The notes: a model not told the origin generated them from the sequence alone. 64,000 bases of DNA from an uncultured Lachnospiraceae bacterium (GCA_947626745.1 CANQTF010000003.1:158371-222370), one strand, 5' to 3'. Numbered from the stretch's first letter, positions 8,174-17,266 are shown. Translations and numbers: made by a program.

Positions 8174-9424
8174 TTATACGCCATTGTAGTTTTCCCAGCG
8201 CCATCTGATAAAATCCCGATTGATGAAATCGGGGAGAACGATTCTCGGAGGGATGATAGCGCCGTAGTCCAACCGTGCTCTTGTAGACAGTTCGACAATT
8301 CCTGTCTCAGAGATACGAAGATGTCCGGCGTCAAACAATGTGTGAATATCTGACCTCATTGCGAGTCCATTTGCAATGGTATCTTCGCCATTATATTTGA
8401 ATGGCTTGATATGGGCGGCTTCAAGCACTTCCGGCATGGTTACGTTCGTTATAACACACCGCGGGCAAGCGGCGAGAACATCGTGCCGGAATTTGGCTTG
8501 ATTCGGACGACTGATCCTAAAATTTTGCACTCGTTTGCGCTCGACTTCTGAAGCAACCTCACTTGTACGGATTTGATTCAGGATCATTTGTAGGGAAGCG
8601 TCAGTAATCGGAGTTGCGAGAATCTCTTCAATCTCAGGTTCAATCAAAGCATTAATGTGGTACTGCTCGGAATCTCTAGTCGATCCGGCCGCCTTTTCCA
8701 AGTAACCGTAGTTTTCAAGGAATAATAGATATTCTCGGGAAATACGGAAATCGTTAGCACCTTCACAACAATTAGGCCAGTTTGTAATGGTAATCTCGCC
8801 GGAGCGATACCAAAGAATGAAATTCACATAGTCCTCGATCTGCGCATGGCAGCCGGAAAGAGGTATTATGATCCTTGTCAGTTCTGTGGTTGTTAAGTAG
8901 CCCTGTCCTCTCTTTTTGAGTTCCATAATTACAGATAAAATAATTCTGAGGGGATAAATAATTAGGCTGTGACTTTCCCAATTCAAGCATTCTGCCGCAG
9001 TCTGAACATGGCTGTTAGGCAGCTTGAACGTCTGAACGGTAATGGCGGAAAACTCTGTTTGAGAAATATCATGTTCCGCTACGCGGCGGCCAAAGTCGGT
9101 AAGACAAATAACCCCTCTGCTGTTATCGGGGATCAAACCGACAGCCTTCCAATACTGGCCGGAATTGCGAATGATATTTCTCTCACCTGTTCGCCTTGCA
9201 AGATCGACGCCAATGGAATCGCTGATATCATTCGACAACGCAACAAGCTCATCTGCAAATTCCTGTGAACTATATTTCAAACCACGGCCTTCCAGCTTTT
9301 TCATACGAAACAGAACGCCTAACAGAACGACAGGGTCATTGATCCCTTCGGTACATTGCAGACAAGCCCATTTCCATTTGAAATCCGGGAAAGGCTTTGC
9401 AGGGAGAAAATCTTTTGAGAACAT
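8174..9424 (-). CDS. HNH restriction endonuclease of a type II R-M system
   Basis: A 416-residue protein with a C-terminal HNH_2 domain: CPRC, then LEAAHIKPF, NGLAMRSDIHTLFDAGHLRI (residues ~325-385), which contain the H-N-H metal and catalytic residues. The first ~300 residues are of unrecognised type, with a KKRGQGYLTTTELTRI-like winged-helix segment near residue 170. Its ATG overlaps the stop codon of the methyltransferase upstream (TAATG), so the two are translationally coupled. With two C5-methyltransferases in the same operon it is most likely the cleaving subunit. The recognition site cannot be read. Composition is lower in GC than the flanks. Confidence 0.8.
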   Translation of the reverse strand: MFSKDFLPAKPFPDFKWKWACLQCTEGINDPVVLLGVLFRMKKLEGRGLKYSSQEFADELVALSNDISDSIGVDLARRTGERNIIRNSGQYWKAVGLIPDNSRGVICLTDFGRRVAEHDISQTEFSAITVQTFKLPNSHVQTAAECLNWESHSLIIYPLRIILSVIMELKKRGQGYLTTTELTRIIIPLSGCHAQIEDYVNFILWYRSGEITITNWPNCCEGANDFRISREYLLFLENYGYLEKAAGSTRDSEQYHINALIEPEIEEILATPITDASLQMILNQIRTSEVASEVERKRVQNFRISRPNQAKFRHDVLAACPRCVITNVTMPEVLEAAHIKPFKYNGEDTIANGLAMRSDIHTLFDAGHLRISETGIVELSTRARLDYGAIIPPRIVLPDFINRDFIRWRWENYNGV

Positions 9425-10356
9425 TATTTGGCATTCCTTTCGTATTGATTAAAAACATTTGCGACTGCGTACCCCAAAAGTGGTGGAACAGCATTTCCTA
9501 TTTGACGGTATACCGAGGAACGATTGCCGAAAAACAAATAGTCCAACGGAAACCCCTGTACTGTCGCCAGTTCACGACAAGACATTCTTCTCTGTGCGTT
9601 CGGATGAGGAAGAATAACAACGCCGCCCTTGTTATCACCTCGGGCAGTAACAGTCGGCGCCGGTTTTTCGGGATCCAAAGCTCTGTGACCGAGATAACCA
9701 TTAAATTGCAGCTTGTATTTTGAGTAATCGTGATTGGGTAAATCGTTCGGAAGATCGGGGTCAGGAATCTGTGACATTGCTTCACCGACACTTACCCACT
9801 GGGGGAGTCCGTTTTCGCCGTTTTTACTGTGAGTAGGCGAGGGAAATCTATACGCAAAGTCAATATCATTACGCACGCCGATGATAATGACTCTTTGGCG
9901 CGTCTGAGGGACTCCGTAATCGGCAGCATTAAGTACTTGATAACTCACTTGATATCCCAGCGCGGTAAAGTCGTTCAAGATCATTGTGAATACTGCGCCC
10001 TTAGCAAAATTGGTAAGTCCCTTTACGTTTTCCGCCAAGAAAAACTTGGGATTTTTCGCGTCAACTACTCTGATAAATTGTTTATACAAAGCGTTACGTT
10101 CATCTGCTTCATGGCGTTTCATATTGGCAACAGAAAAGCCCTGACAGGGAAAGCCGCCAATGACGATATCGCATTCCGGAATTTCCTTAGTGTTTATTTT
10201 AGAGATATCTTCGCAGATAATATGATCTCCCAGATTATGTTTGTATGTTTCAACGGCATCTTCGTATAAATCATTTGCCCAAATGATTTCATGCCCCGCC
10301 ATTTTAAAACCTAAATCAAGGCCGCCGGCCCCGCTAAAGAGTGATACCACTTTCAT
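9424..10356 (-). CDS. DNA (cytosine-5)-methyltransferase, second of pair
   Basis: A 310-residue Dcm-type enzyme that transfers a methyl group from S-adenosylmethionine to carbon 5 of cytosine in DNA. Motif I is LFSGAGGLDLG (residues 6-16), motif IV GGFPCQGFS with catalytic Cys71, motif VI AENVKG, motif VIII QTRQRVIIIG, and motifs IX-X RRMSCRELATVQGFP and RQIGNAVPPLLG. Its start overlaps the stop of the first methyltransferase by four bases. It is clearly a paralogue of that neighbour (same motif spacing), and the target-recognition region between motifs VIII and IX differs in detail. Probably protects one strand or one form of the site cut by the HNH nuclease. Confidence 0.93.
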   Translation of the reverse strand: MKVVSLFSGAGGLDLGFKMAGHEIIWANDLYEDAVETYKHNLGDHIICEDISKINTKEIPECDIVIGGFPCQGFSVANMKRHEADERNALYKQFIRVVDAKNPKFFLAENVKGLTNFAKGAVFTMILNDFTALGYQVSYQVLNAADYGVPQTRQRVIIIGVRNDIDFAYRFPSPTHSKNGENGLPQWVSVGEAMSQIPDPDLPNDLPNHDYSKYKLQFNGYLGHRALDPEKPAPTVTARGDNKGGVVILPHPNAQRRMSCRELATVQGFPLDYLFFGNRSSVYRQIGNAVPPLLGYAVANVFNQYERNAK

Positions 10357-11288
10357 ATGTTTTCTTCCTTTTCAAGTCTCATCAATTCTTCTCCAAGTTT
10401 TCGGGCAAATATAACCGGGACGGCATTTCCTATTTGACGGTAACATGAATTCATGGTTCCCACAAAATGAAAATCTTCAGGAAAGGTCTGCAGACTTGCG
10501 CTCTCTCGGATCGTCAGTCTGCGTTTTCCGTTATAATGCGGAATGGCGCAAACGCCGCCTTTTCCGTTTCCTCGCGCAAGAATGGTCGGAGAGGGCTTAT
10601 CGGGATCGGTTTTTCTGTGCCCTGTGAAATTGCGATATTCCACTTTATAAGCAGAGTAAATATGATTCAGAATGTCGTTATCACTATCGGGATCTGGGAA
10701 ATGATCAATAGCCTCCCTAATGGATACCCAATGCGGTAATTCGCCATTTTTTGAGTGAGTGGGATTGGGAAAAATAAAATGCAATTCTTCCCCTAAATCT
10801 AATCGTTGACCAATGATAATAACTCTTTGTCTTGTCTGCGGCACTCCATAATCTGCCATATTAACAATGTTTACAGATGTAGTATAACCCGCAGCCGTAA
10901 AGTCTGATAGGATTTGTCTGATTGCTTCTCCTTTGCTGAGACTAAGGATACCCCTGACATTTTCAGCGATAAAATATTTGGGCTGTTTGCGTTTTACGGT
11001 GTTGCAGAAGAAATGATAGAGTTGATTTCTATCGTCTTCCAGCGTTCGCAGCCTATTTGCTTGTGAAAAGCCCTGGCAAGGGAAGCCGCCTACAACGACA
11101 TCGGCATCAGGCAAAGTGGAAATGTCGATATTTTTGATGTCATCACAAATAATGTGCCCGCCGATATTCTCTCTGTAAGTTGCAACGGCATCTTTGTCGA
11201 TGTCGTTTGCCCATATAATCATGTTGCCAGCTTGTATTAAACCCAAGTCTAATCCGCCGGCCCCACTAAAAAGCGATATGATTTTCAT
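10353..11288 (-). CDS. DNA (cytosine-5)-methyltransferase, first of pair
   Basis: A 311-residue cytosine-C5 methyltransferase and the first gene of the restriction-modification operon. Motif I LFSGAGGLDLG, catalytic GGFPCQGFS with Cys71, AENVRG, QTRQRVIIIG and RQIGNAVPV are all present, so it should be active. The gene order methylase, methylase, nuclease means that protection is made before the nuclease. Two C5 enzymes with one nuclease are typical of systems with asymmetric recognition sites, where each strand needs its own methylase. No Vsr mismatch endonuclease or C-protein gene accompanies it. Confidence 0.93.
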   Translation of the reverse strand: MKIISLFSGAGGLDLGLIQAGNMIIWANDIDKDAVATYRENIGGHIICDDIKNIDISTLPDADVVVGGFPCQGFSQANRLRTLEDDRNQLYHFFCNTVKRKQPKYFIAENVRGILSLSKGEAIRQILSDFTAAGYTTSVNIVNMADYGVPQTRQRVIIIGQRLDLGEELHFIFPNPTHSKNGELPHWVSIREAIDHFPDPDSDNDILNHIYSAYKVEYRNFTGHRKTDPDKPSPTILARGNGKGGVCAIPHYNGKRRLTIRESASLQTFPEDFHFVGTMNSCYRQIGNAVPVIFARKLGEELMRLEKEENI

Positions 11289-11412
11289 AGCAGTTTTCTC
11301 TTATGCTCAGCTTCGATCCTTGTTACTTCCGCCATGTACAATACATAATGCAAACGACGCATTGGGTACACGATCGAACAGCCGAGACAGTTTTTCTACT
11401 GATACAAGTTTT

Positions 11413-12498
11413 TTATATCATATCAAAAATTCTGCGCAAAGTAAACTGCTTGCGTGGAGGGAGCTTTCTTAAGAGCATTTCATACAGAGCCTTCGTTTCG
11501 GCGTTGTTTTTTGCGCCGAGCACGAGTGTTTCCCCGTTGATCTTCAGCACGATGCAGTCGTGTGAGCCGGTGTATGAGTAGCGCGTGTATGTGCCGAGTT
11601 CTTCATTATCGAATGTGCCCATCAGCAGCCTGGCGGAGCCGAAGCCGTTGGTCCTTGCGCCCGCGGAGAGATCCGTGCGGTAGTCGGCCTGTTCGATCTG
11701 CCCATAGCTGACCGTGAGATCACGCCAGTAGTCGGCTTTGATCTCGAGACCGTCGTCCGTGCAGGCGTACTCGATATCGCCCGTGAACATCAGGATGGCG
11801 ACGCCGAGCAGAAGCAGTATCGTGGCAGCGGCAGAGACGGCCGCCGCCAGACGCCGGCTTTTCTTTTTGGAGCTCGGCGCGTAAGAGATCCCCTCACGGC
11901 GGTGCTGCCTGTAGATGCCGTAGGAATAAGCGACAGGCAGGATGACGGCCGCACAGACCACACAGAAGGTAACCGGCATGATCAGGCTGCCGGGCAGAAA
12001 TACCGACAGAACGAGGATCAGACCGCATACAAACCACACCTTGCCGCCGAATCGGTGCGTCCGGGTCCAGTTTTCTTCGTTGTTTAACGTCCACGGGATC
12101 CGGATGCCCAGCGTCCGGTTCTGCTGGGTCTTAGGCAGATAATTGCCGATGAACAGAAACAGGAGTCCCGTCATCAGCGGGGAGAAGATCCGGGGATCAA
12201 ATCTTCTGCCGAGGACAGCGCAGTAGGTGATGCCGTTGGCATAGAGGGAGACAAAGGGTATGATCCAAAAGATCATGTTTAATGCTTTGGGATTTTGGCC
12301 GCGCTGTCTTTTGTCCAGAGACGTCACAAGCAGACAGCCCCAGTGGCCCGCCAGCAGGGTGAGCGGCAGTCCGAAGACGGTGACGCTTTTCTGCCCGAAG
12401 CTGTCGGGCAGCCTGTTCCACAGGAGAAGACCTGCCAGCATGGGCAGCAGGATGATAACGGAAGACAGCAGGATTTTCCCTTTATTGTTTTTCAGCAT
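11413..12498 (-). CDS. SdpI-family membrane protein with PH-like C-terminal domain
   Basis: A 361-residue membrane protein. The N-terminus has a DUF1648-like segment (LLPMLAGLLLWNRLPDSFG), followed by several membrane spans and the SdpI hallmark LGIRIPWTLNNEENWTRTHR (residues ~120-140). In Bacillus, SdpI gives immunity to the SdpC toxin and sequesters its repressor SdpR. After the last span the C-terminal ~120 residues (from GDIEYACTDDGLEI) look like a bacterial PH domain. It overlaps the ArsR-type gene upstream by 17 bases and shares its promoter at 12842-12870. No sdpC-like toxin gene is nearby, so it may protect against toxins of other cells. Confidence 0.78.
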   Translation of the reverse strand: MLKNNKGKILLSSVIILLPMLAGLLLWNRLPDSFGQKSVTVFGLPLTLLAGHWGCLLVTSLDKRQRGQNPKALNMIFWIIPFVSLYANGITYCAVLGRRFDPRIFSPLMTGLLFLFIGNYLPKTQQNRTLGIRIPWTLNNEENWTRTHRFGGKVWFVCGLILVLSVFLPGSLIMPVTFCVVCAAVILPVAYSYGIYRQHRREGISYAPSSKKKSRRLAAAVSAAATILLLLGVAILMFTGDIEYACTDDGLEIKADYWRDLTVSYGQIEQADYRTDLSAGARTNGFGSARLLMGTFDNEELGTYTRYSYTGSHDCIVLKINGETLVLGAKNNAETKALYEMLLRKLPPRKQFTLRRIFDMI

Positions 12499-12766
12499 GG
12501 TCGTCAGCTCCTTTCAGGCCGGAAATCCACAACAGTGTCTCTTCAAGGACGGAGGTGTTGATCTCGTAGAAGATATATTTGCCCTCGCGGGTGTCCCGGA
12601 TCAGATCCGCGTCTTTCAGAACCGACAGGTGTCTGGAAATGGATGCGGCTGTCACGGGAAAATGTTCCGTGATCTCACCGGCAGACATCCGGCCGTTTTT
12701 CAGCATATTCAGGATCTCACGGCGGATCGGGTCGGCGAGTGCCTTCAATGTCTGCTGCAGTCCCAC
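12482..12766 (-). CDS. ArsR-family (SdpR-like) autorepressor
   Basis: A 94-residue winged-helix regulator: LKALADPIRREILNML, then the recognition helix in PVTAASISRHLSVLKDADLI and the wing REGKYIFYEIN. It lacks the Cys metal-binding motif (ELCVCDL) of metal sensors, so it fits the SdpR subgroup. I choose the GTG at 12766 because AAAGGAGG lies 7 bases before it; an ATG 54 bases further upstream sits inside the operator and lacks a ribosome binding site. It probably represses the sdpR-sdpI operon by binding the 12-base inverted repeat over the promoter. Confidence 0.85.
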   Translation of the reverse strand: MGLQQTLKALADPIRREILNMLKNGRMSAGEITEHFPVTAASISRHLSVLKDADLIRDTREGKYIFYEINTSVLEETLLWISGLKGADDHAEKQ

Positions 12767-12807
12767 GAGATAACCTCCTTTGTGATATGCGCGTTTACGG
12801 TTGACGC

Positions 12808-12870
12808 TATCAATTAACATTTAACCTAATTGTTAATTGATATTATAAAGAAAAGACGGCGGGCTGTCAA
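12808..12870 (-). promoter_or_regulatory. Promoter and palindromic operator of the SdpR/SdpI-like operon
   Basis: On the minus strand TTGACA (12870-12865) and TATAAT (12847-12842) are both perfect and 17 bases apart. A perfect 12-base inverted repeat, TATCAATTAACA (12808-12819) and TGTTAATTGATA (12831-12842), separated by 11 bases, abuts the -10 box and covers the start site. This is an ideal autorepression site for the ArsR-family protein encoded just downstream. Confidence 0.85.
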
Positions 12871-12920
12871 GAGTCGGAGTGAAATATCTCGGCAGACAGC
12901 CGCCGCCGTATGGATCCCGC

Positions 12921-13364
12921 TCACGGCCGGGGCGTCTGATCCGCGCCTAAGCGCTTCTCCATCCAGATGTGGGGACAGCCTTCCTCCTCCTCTGTTTCGC
13001 CGAATGCCGTGAAGCCGGATTTTTGATAGAAAGCACAGGCTCTGCATTGAGCATGCAGGGCGATGCGCTTTCCGCCGTTTTCCCGGACATAATTTTCCGC
13101 TTCTTTTACGAGCTTTGAGCCGATGTTATTGCCGCGATATTCTTTCAGGACCGCGAGCCTTCCCAGAATATAGGTATCCGGCTCGCTGCCCTTGAAGATC
13201 CGGCAGGTCGCGACGGGGTTGGCGTCTTCGTCAAAGGCTATGATATGCGCGGCCGCCCGGTCGGTTTCGTCAAATTCATCGTGAAATCCCTGCTCGTCCA
13301 CAAATACGGTTCTGCGGATCTCTTTTGCATATTCCGGAATACCTTTATAGATCGACATTTTCAT
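12921..13364 (-). CDS. GNAT-family N-acetyltransferase (ElaA/YjcF-like)
   Basis: A 147-residue GNAT protein. The region YILGRLAVLKEYRGNNIGSKLV holds the acetyl-CoA pyrophosphate loop (RxxGxG/A-like RGNNIG), followed by IALHAQCRACAFYQKSGFTAFG and the ending EEGCPHIWMEK, which match the YjcF/ElaA subgroup. IRRTVFVDEQGF near residue 17 is also characteristic. Two Met codons are present (MKM); the first was kept. It stands between two other minus-strand genes without overlap. The acceptor is unknown. Confidence 0.85.
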   Translation of the reverse strand: MKMSIYKGIPEYAKEIRRTVFVDEQGFHDEFDETDRAAAHIIAFDEDANPVATCRIFKGSEPDTYILGRLAVLKEYRGNNIGSKLVKEAENYVRENGGKRIALHAQCRACAFYQKSGFTAFGETEEEEGCPHIWMEKRLGADQTPRP

Positions 13365-13415
13365 TGGGATCGCCTCTTGTGTGGGATTTTCGTCTGTCTG
13401 CTGTCTGCGGGAGCG

Positions 13416-14372
13416 CTATGACACCACGTTCCGCGCTTCGCCGTTCAGGAATGCTTCTATATTCTTACAGGTCTCTTCCACGACGCGCGTTCTGGCCTCC
13501 ACGCTGGCCCATGCCATGTGGGGCGTGACGATCAGCTTTGTGCTGTCTTGGATCTTTCTGAGCGGATCGTCTTTGGCCATCGGCTCTTTTTCAAGGACGT
13601 CCAGACCTGCCGCTGCGATCCGGTCGCCGGTCAGGGCGTCGTAGAGGGCCTGTGTGTCTACCACAGGGCCGCGCGCCACATTGATGAGGATCGCCGTCTT
13701 TTTCATTTTGGCGAGGGCGTCTTTGCCGATCAGTCCTCTGGTCCTGTCGCTGAGCGGACAGTGCAGGGAGAGGATGTCGGACTGCGCAAGCAGCGTGTCG
13801 AAGTCCACGCGCTCATAGGCTGTGCAGGTGCTCTGGCCGGAGGCGGAGTAGAAGATGACCCTGCAGCCCAATGCCTGTGCCAGCGCCGCGACCCTGCGGC
13901 CGATCGTGCCCATGCCGACAATGCCCCAGGTCATGCCCTCCATGTCGTGGAATACCCTGTCGAAATTGGAGAAGCGGTCCTGCGCGCTGTAAGCGCCGGA
14001 CTTGACATACTGGTCGTAGTGTACCAGCTTTTCCGTGAGCGCGAGCGCAAGGAGCAGCGTGTGCTGCGCCACCATGGCGGTGCAGTAGTTGACTACGTTG
14101 GCGACTTTGATGCCCCGGCTCTTGCAGTAGGCGATGTCCACATTGTCGTAGCCCGTTGCAAACAGGCAGATCAGTTTGATGTTGGGTGCGCTCTTCATGG
14201 TCGTCTCGTTCATGGGCGCTTTGTTGCAGATCACCACATCGGCATCTTTGATGCGTTCGGCGGTGACATCCGCCACCGTATTCGGATAGCAGACCACTTC
14301 CCCGAACTTTTCAAGGCAGGATACGTCCACGTCCGTGCCCACGCTGTTTCTCTCTAAAACGACTATCTTCAT
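13416..14372 (-). CDS. D-2-hydroxyacid dehydrogenase
   Basis: A 318-residue NAD(P)-dependent dehydrogenase that interconverts D-2-hydroxyacids and 2-oxoacids (hydroxypyruvate/glycerate or lactate-like). The Rossmann motif is WGIVGMGTIGRRVAALAQALG (residues ~146-166). Catalytic Arg is in NVARGPVVD, Glu in LDVLEKEP and His in VTPHMAWAS, so all three active-site residues are present. Length is normal. The ATG is near the base of a likely RBS (AAGGGAGG upstream on the minus strand). The exact substrate cannot be settled from sequence alone. Confidence 0.88.
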   Translation of the reverse strand: MKIVVLERNSVGTDVDVSCLEKFGEVVCYPNTVADVTAERIKDADVVICNKAPMNETTMKSAPNIKLICLFATGYDNVDIAYCKSRGIKVANVVNYCTAMVAQHTLLLALALTEKLVHYDQYVKSGAYSAQDRFSNFDRVFHDMEGMTWGIVGMGTIGRRVAALAQALGCRVIFYSASGQSTCTAYERVDFDTLLAQSDILSLHCPLSDRTRGLIGKDALAKMKKTAILINVARGPVVDTQALYDALTGDRIAAAGLDVLEKEPMAKDDPLRKIQDSTKLIVTPHMAWASVEARTRVVEETCKNIEAFLNGEARNVVS

Positions 14373-14476
14373 ATATGGCCTCCCTTGTATGCGATATTTG
14401 TATGGAAATTGTTGTGAAAGGGGTTAAGATCACACAGATATTTTAGCATATGCGGAATATTTTTCCTAGAGCCTAT

Positions 14477-14505
14477 TTGTCAATCGTACGCGGCTGTGCT
14501 ATACT
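14477..14505 (+). promoter_or_regulatory. Sigma-A promoter of the HDOD-protein gene
   Basis: TTGTCA (14477-14482), 17-base spacer, TATACT (14500-14505), about 55 bases before the start codon at 14561. Confidence 0.6.
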
Positions 14506-14560
14506 ATATCATAATAGTTGCAATACAGTGATCTAATCCGAAAGGGAAAGGTGAGATAAT

Positions 14561-15781
14561 ATGCTTGCGACATTGGTACCATTTTTTGACAGAGACATGA
14601 AGGTGAGCGCGTACTCGTTGTTTTCGCAGAAGGAGAATTATCTGCTCAATCCGGAGCTGCAGGGTCTGGCGGTACTCGACGGCGCAGGCAGGGTAGACGG
14701 GCTGGACATCATCAAGAACATAGGGATCGATACATTGTCGCCGGAGTCCAAGGTATTTCTGCCGATAGGGCCGATCAATGTCTTCTCGGATATCGAATCT
14801 CAGACGGAAGACATGAAGGACAGGCTGGTGCTTCTGTTCGACAAATCCATCGCGAACCGGGACGACTACAGGAACCGCCTCGCGCAGCTTAAGGAGAGGG
14901 GCTATCAGTTGGCGATGATGAAGCTGCCGATCACCGAGTTTGAGAATTATAAGGGGATCCTCGACTCGATGGACTACATCATTCTGGACAGCAAGAAAGT
15001 GGATGTGATGACCGCGAAGATCTATTTTGCGCACCAGTATCCGAATATCAACATCTGCGTCGGCAACATAGAGAATCAGGATATGTTCGAGAAAGTCAAG
15101 GACGATGAGGCGTTCAGCATGTTTGAGGGCGATTTCTTCCGCATTCCCGTCACGAAGGGGCAGACGAAGATAGAGCCGCTGAAAGTCAACTATCTGGAAC
15201 TGATGAAGATCGTAAACGATGACGACTACGAGCTGACACAGGCGGCGGACATCATCGGGCGCGACACGGCGCTTGTCCTGTCGCTGTTGGAGATGGTCAA
15301 TAAGACTGCCGTCAACTCCGAGGTCACATCGATCCGCCATGCTGCGGCGATCCTCGGGCAGAGAGAACTGAAGAAGTGGATCAATACGGTCATCACCAAA
15401 GAACTCTGCGCCGACAGGCCGAACGAGATCACGAGGGAATCCCTGCTGCGTGCAAAGTTCGCGGAGTGTCTCGCACCCGCATTCGGGCTGGCGAACAAAG
15501 CGCAGGAGCTTTTCCTCTTGGGGCTGTTCTCCGTGCTGGATATCATTCTGAACGTGCCGCTTAAGGAGGCGCTCTCCAGGGTGAACGTGGCGAAGGAGAT
15601 CTCGGACGCGCTCATCGACCACAAGGGCGAGCTGGCGGAGGTGTACGATTTCATGCTGTATTATGAGAACGCGGACTGGCAGGAGGTCGGCAGACAGCTG
15701 GTCGTGAAGGGCATCGCCACCAATACGGTATTCGGCGCATACACGGAAGCCGTCAAATGGTATAAGGAGATGTTTTTCTAA
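14561..15781 (+). CDS. EAL-HDOD (YuxH-type) signalling protein
   Basis: A 406-residue cytoplasmic protein. The first ~200 residues follow the EAL-like fold of YuxH proteins (PFFDRDMKVSAYSLF; LFLPIGP-like strands; YQLAMMKLP), but the catalytic EAL motif and metal ligands are absent, so it should not hydrolyse cyclic di-GMP. The second half is an HDOD domain (LNYLELMKIVNDDDYELTQAADIIGRDTALVLSLLEMVN; IRHAAAILGQRELKKWIN), a non-enzymatic relative of HD phosphohydrolases used in motility and stress signalling. AAAGG-type RBS precedes the ATG. It has its own promoter and stands alone. Confidence 0.82.
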   Translation: MLATLVPFFDRDMKVSAYSLFSQKENYLLNPELQGLAVLDGAGRVDGLDIIKNIGIDTLSPESKVFLPIGPINVFSDIESQTEDMKDRLVLLFDKSIANRDDYRNRLAQLKERGYQLAMMKLPITEFENYKGILDSMDYIILDSKKVDVMTAKIYFAHQYPNINICVGNIENQDMFEKVKDDEAFSMFEGDFFRIPVTKGQTKIEPLKVNYLELMKIVNDDDYELTQAADIIGRDTALVLSLLEMVNKTAVNSEVTSIRHAAAILGQRELKKWINTVITKELCADRPNEITRESLLRAKFAECLAPAFGLANKAQELFLLGLFSVLDIILNVPLKEALSRVNVAKEISDALIDHKGELAEVYDFMLYYENADWQEVGRQLVVKGIATNTVFGAYTEAVKWYKEMFF

Positions 15782-15797
15782 AAAGAAAGGACAAGTG

Positions 15798-15826
15798 ATG
15801 ACAGGACAGACGACCATCACTATAAT
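15798..15826 (+). promoter_or_regulatory. Promoter of the S-adenosylhomocysteinase gene
   Basis: ATGACA (15798-15803), 17-base spacer, perfect TATAAT (15821-15826), 38 bases before the start codon. No S-adenosylhomocysteine riboswitch fold is visible in the short leader. Confidence 0.55.
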
Positions 15827-15864
15827 AAAAATTCGGCTGATTCATCTATAGGAGGATACTATCA

Positions 15865-17112
15865 ATGAGCAGCGAAATCAGAGACATTACTTTGGCCGAA
15901 TCCGGCGAGAGGAAGATCGAGTGGGTCAAGAGGAACTGCGACCTGCTGCGCACGCTGGAGAAAGAATTTACCGAGAGCAAGCCTTTTGCCGGCAAAAAGA
16001 TCACGCTGTCCGTACACTTGGAGGCAAAGACCGCTTATCTGTGCCTTGTGCTCGCCGCGGGCGGCGCGAAGATGTATGTGACGGGTTCTAACCCGCTGTC
16101 CACGCAGGACGATGTGGCGGCGGCGCTCGTCAAGGCCGGGCTTGAAGTTCACGCATGGTATGACGCTACGCAGGAAGAGTACGAAACGCATATCCGCCAT
16201 GCGCTGGAGGCGGGGCCGAACATCATCATTGACGACGGCGGCGATCTCGTCAACATGGTACACAAGGAGATGCCGCACCTGATCCCGAACATTATCGGCG
16301 GCTGCGAGGAGACGACGACGGGCATCATTCGTCTGGAGGCGATGAACAGAGCGGGAGAGCTGAGATTCCCGATGGTCCGCGTCAACAACGCAGCCTGCAA
16401 GCATTTCTTTGATAACAGATACGGCACGGGGCAGTCCGTTTGGGACGGCATCAACAGGACGACGAACCTGATCGTGGCCGGCAAGATCGTAGTCGTGGCC
16501 GGATATGGCTGGTGCGGCAAGGGTACGGCTATGCGGGCGAAAGGACTCGGCGCAAGGGTCATCGTGACGGAGATCGATCCGATCAAAGCGATCGAGGCGG
16601 TCATGGACGGCTTTGACGTCATGCCGATGAAGGAAGCGGCCAAGGTGGGTGACTTCTTTATCACCGTGACGGGCTGCGACGGCGTTATCGACAAGGAAGA
16701 TTTCGCTGAGATGAAGGAAGGAGCGATCCTCTGCAACGCAGGACATTTTGACTGTGAGATCGACATGGCCTGGCTCAAGGCGAATGCCGTCGAGCAGAAG
16801 GAGCAGCGCAAAAATATCATGGGCTATAAGCTGCCTACGGGCCAGTGGATCTTTGTTCTGGCGGAGGGCCGTCTGGTGAATCTGGCGGCCGGCGACGGAC
16901 ATCCGGCGGAGATCATGGATATGAGTTTTGCGATCCAAGCGCTTTCCGCAAAGTATCTGGTGGAGCACGGCGGCGAACTTACAGAGAAGCTGATCGATGT
17001 GCCGGAGGAAGTGGACAGGGACGTTGCAAAGCGCAAGCTGGCATTCCTCGGCAAAGAGATCGACGTGCTTACGCCGGAGCAGGAGAAATACCTGAACAGT
17101 TATACGGTGTAG
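15865..17112 (+). CDS. ahcY: S-adenosylhomocysteinase
   Basis: A 415-residue NAD-dependent enzyme that splits S-adenosylhomocysteine to adenosine and homocysteine, recycling the product of methyltransferases. Seen: IEWVKRNCDLLRTL near the start, NNAACKHFFDNRYGTGQSVWDGI, the NAD loop VAGYGWCGKGTAMRAKGLGA (residues ~211-231), and the helix TEIDPIKAIEA. It is the compact form of ~415 residues. The ATG has GGAGG eight bases upstream. The C-terminal pair of Lys/Tyr residues in LTPEQEKYLNSY fits the family. The gene is monocistronic between its own promoter and the CarD gene. Confidence 0.95.
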   Translation: MSSEIRDITLAESGERKIEWVKRNCDLLRTLEKEFTESKPFAGKKITLSVHLEAKTAYLCLVLAAGGAKMYVTGSNPLSTQDDVAAALVKAGLEVHAWYDATQEEYETHIRHALEAGPNIIIDDGGDLVNMVHKEMPHLIPNIIGGCEETTTGIIRLEAMNRAGELRFPMVRVNNAACKHFFDNRYGTGQSVWDGINRTTNLIVAGKIVVVAGYGWCGKGTAMRAKGLGARVIVTEIDPIKAIEAVMDGFDVMPMKEAAKVGDFFITVTGCDGVIDKEDFAEMKEGAILCNAGHFDCEIDMAWLKANAVEQKEQRKNIMGYKLPTGQWIFVLAEGRLVNLAAGDGHPAEIMDMSFAIQALSAKYLVEHGGELTEKLIDVPEEVDRDVAKRKLAFLGKEIDVLTPEQEKYLNSYTV

Positions 17113-17266
17113 GAGTTTTTCACAAAAACAGGGTCTCCGTTTTATTGCAAATATGCCGAAAATTCCACAAATATTCGGAAAACACTTACTAAAACGAAAA
17201 TATAGTGTTAAACTATATATAGTAATGGGGAGTTGTCGGCATATACGGTCGAAAGCGGAGGGAGCC

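Noticed and set aside
14504..15820. Minus-strand frame opposite the HDOD gene
   Set aside because: No family similarity and Leu/Arg/His-rich; the plus strand has promoter, RBS and a recognised domain.
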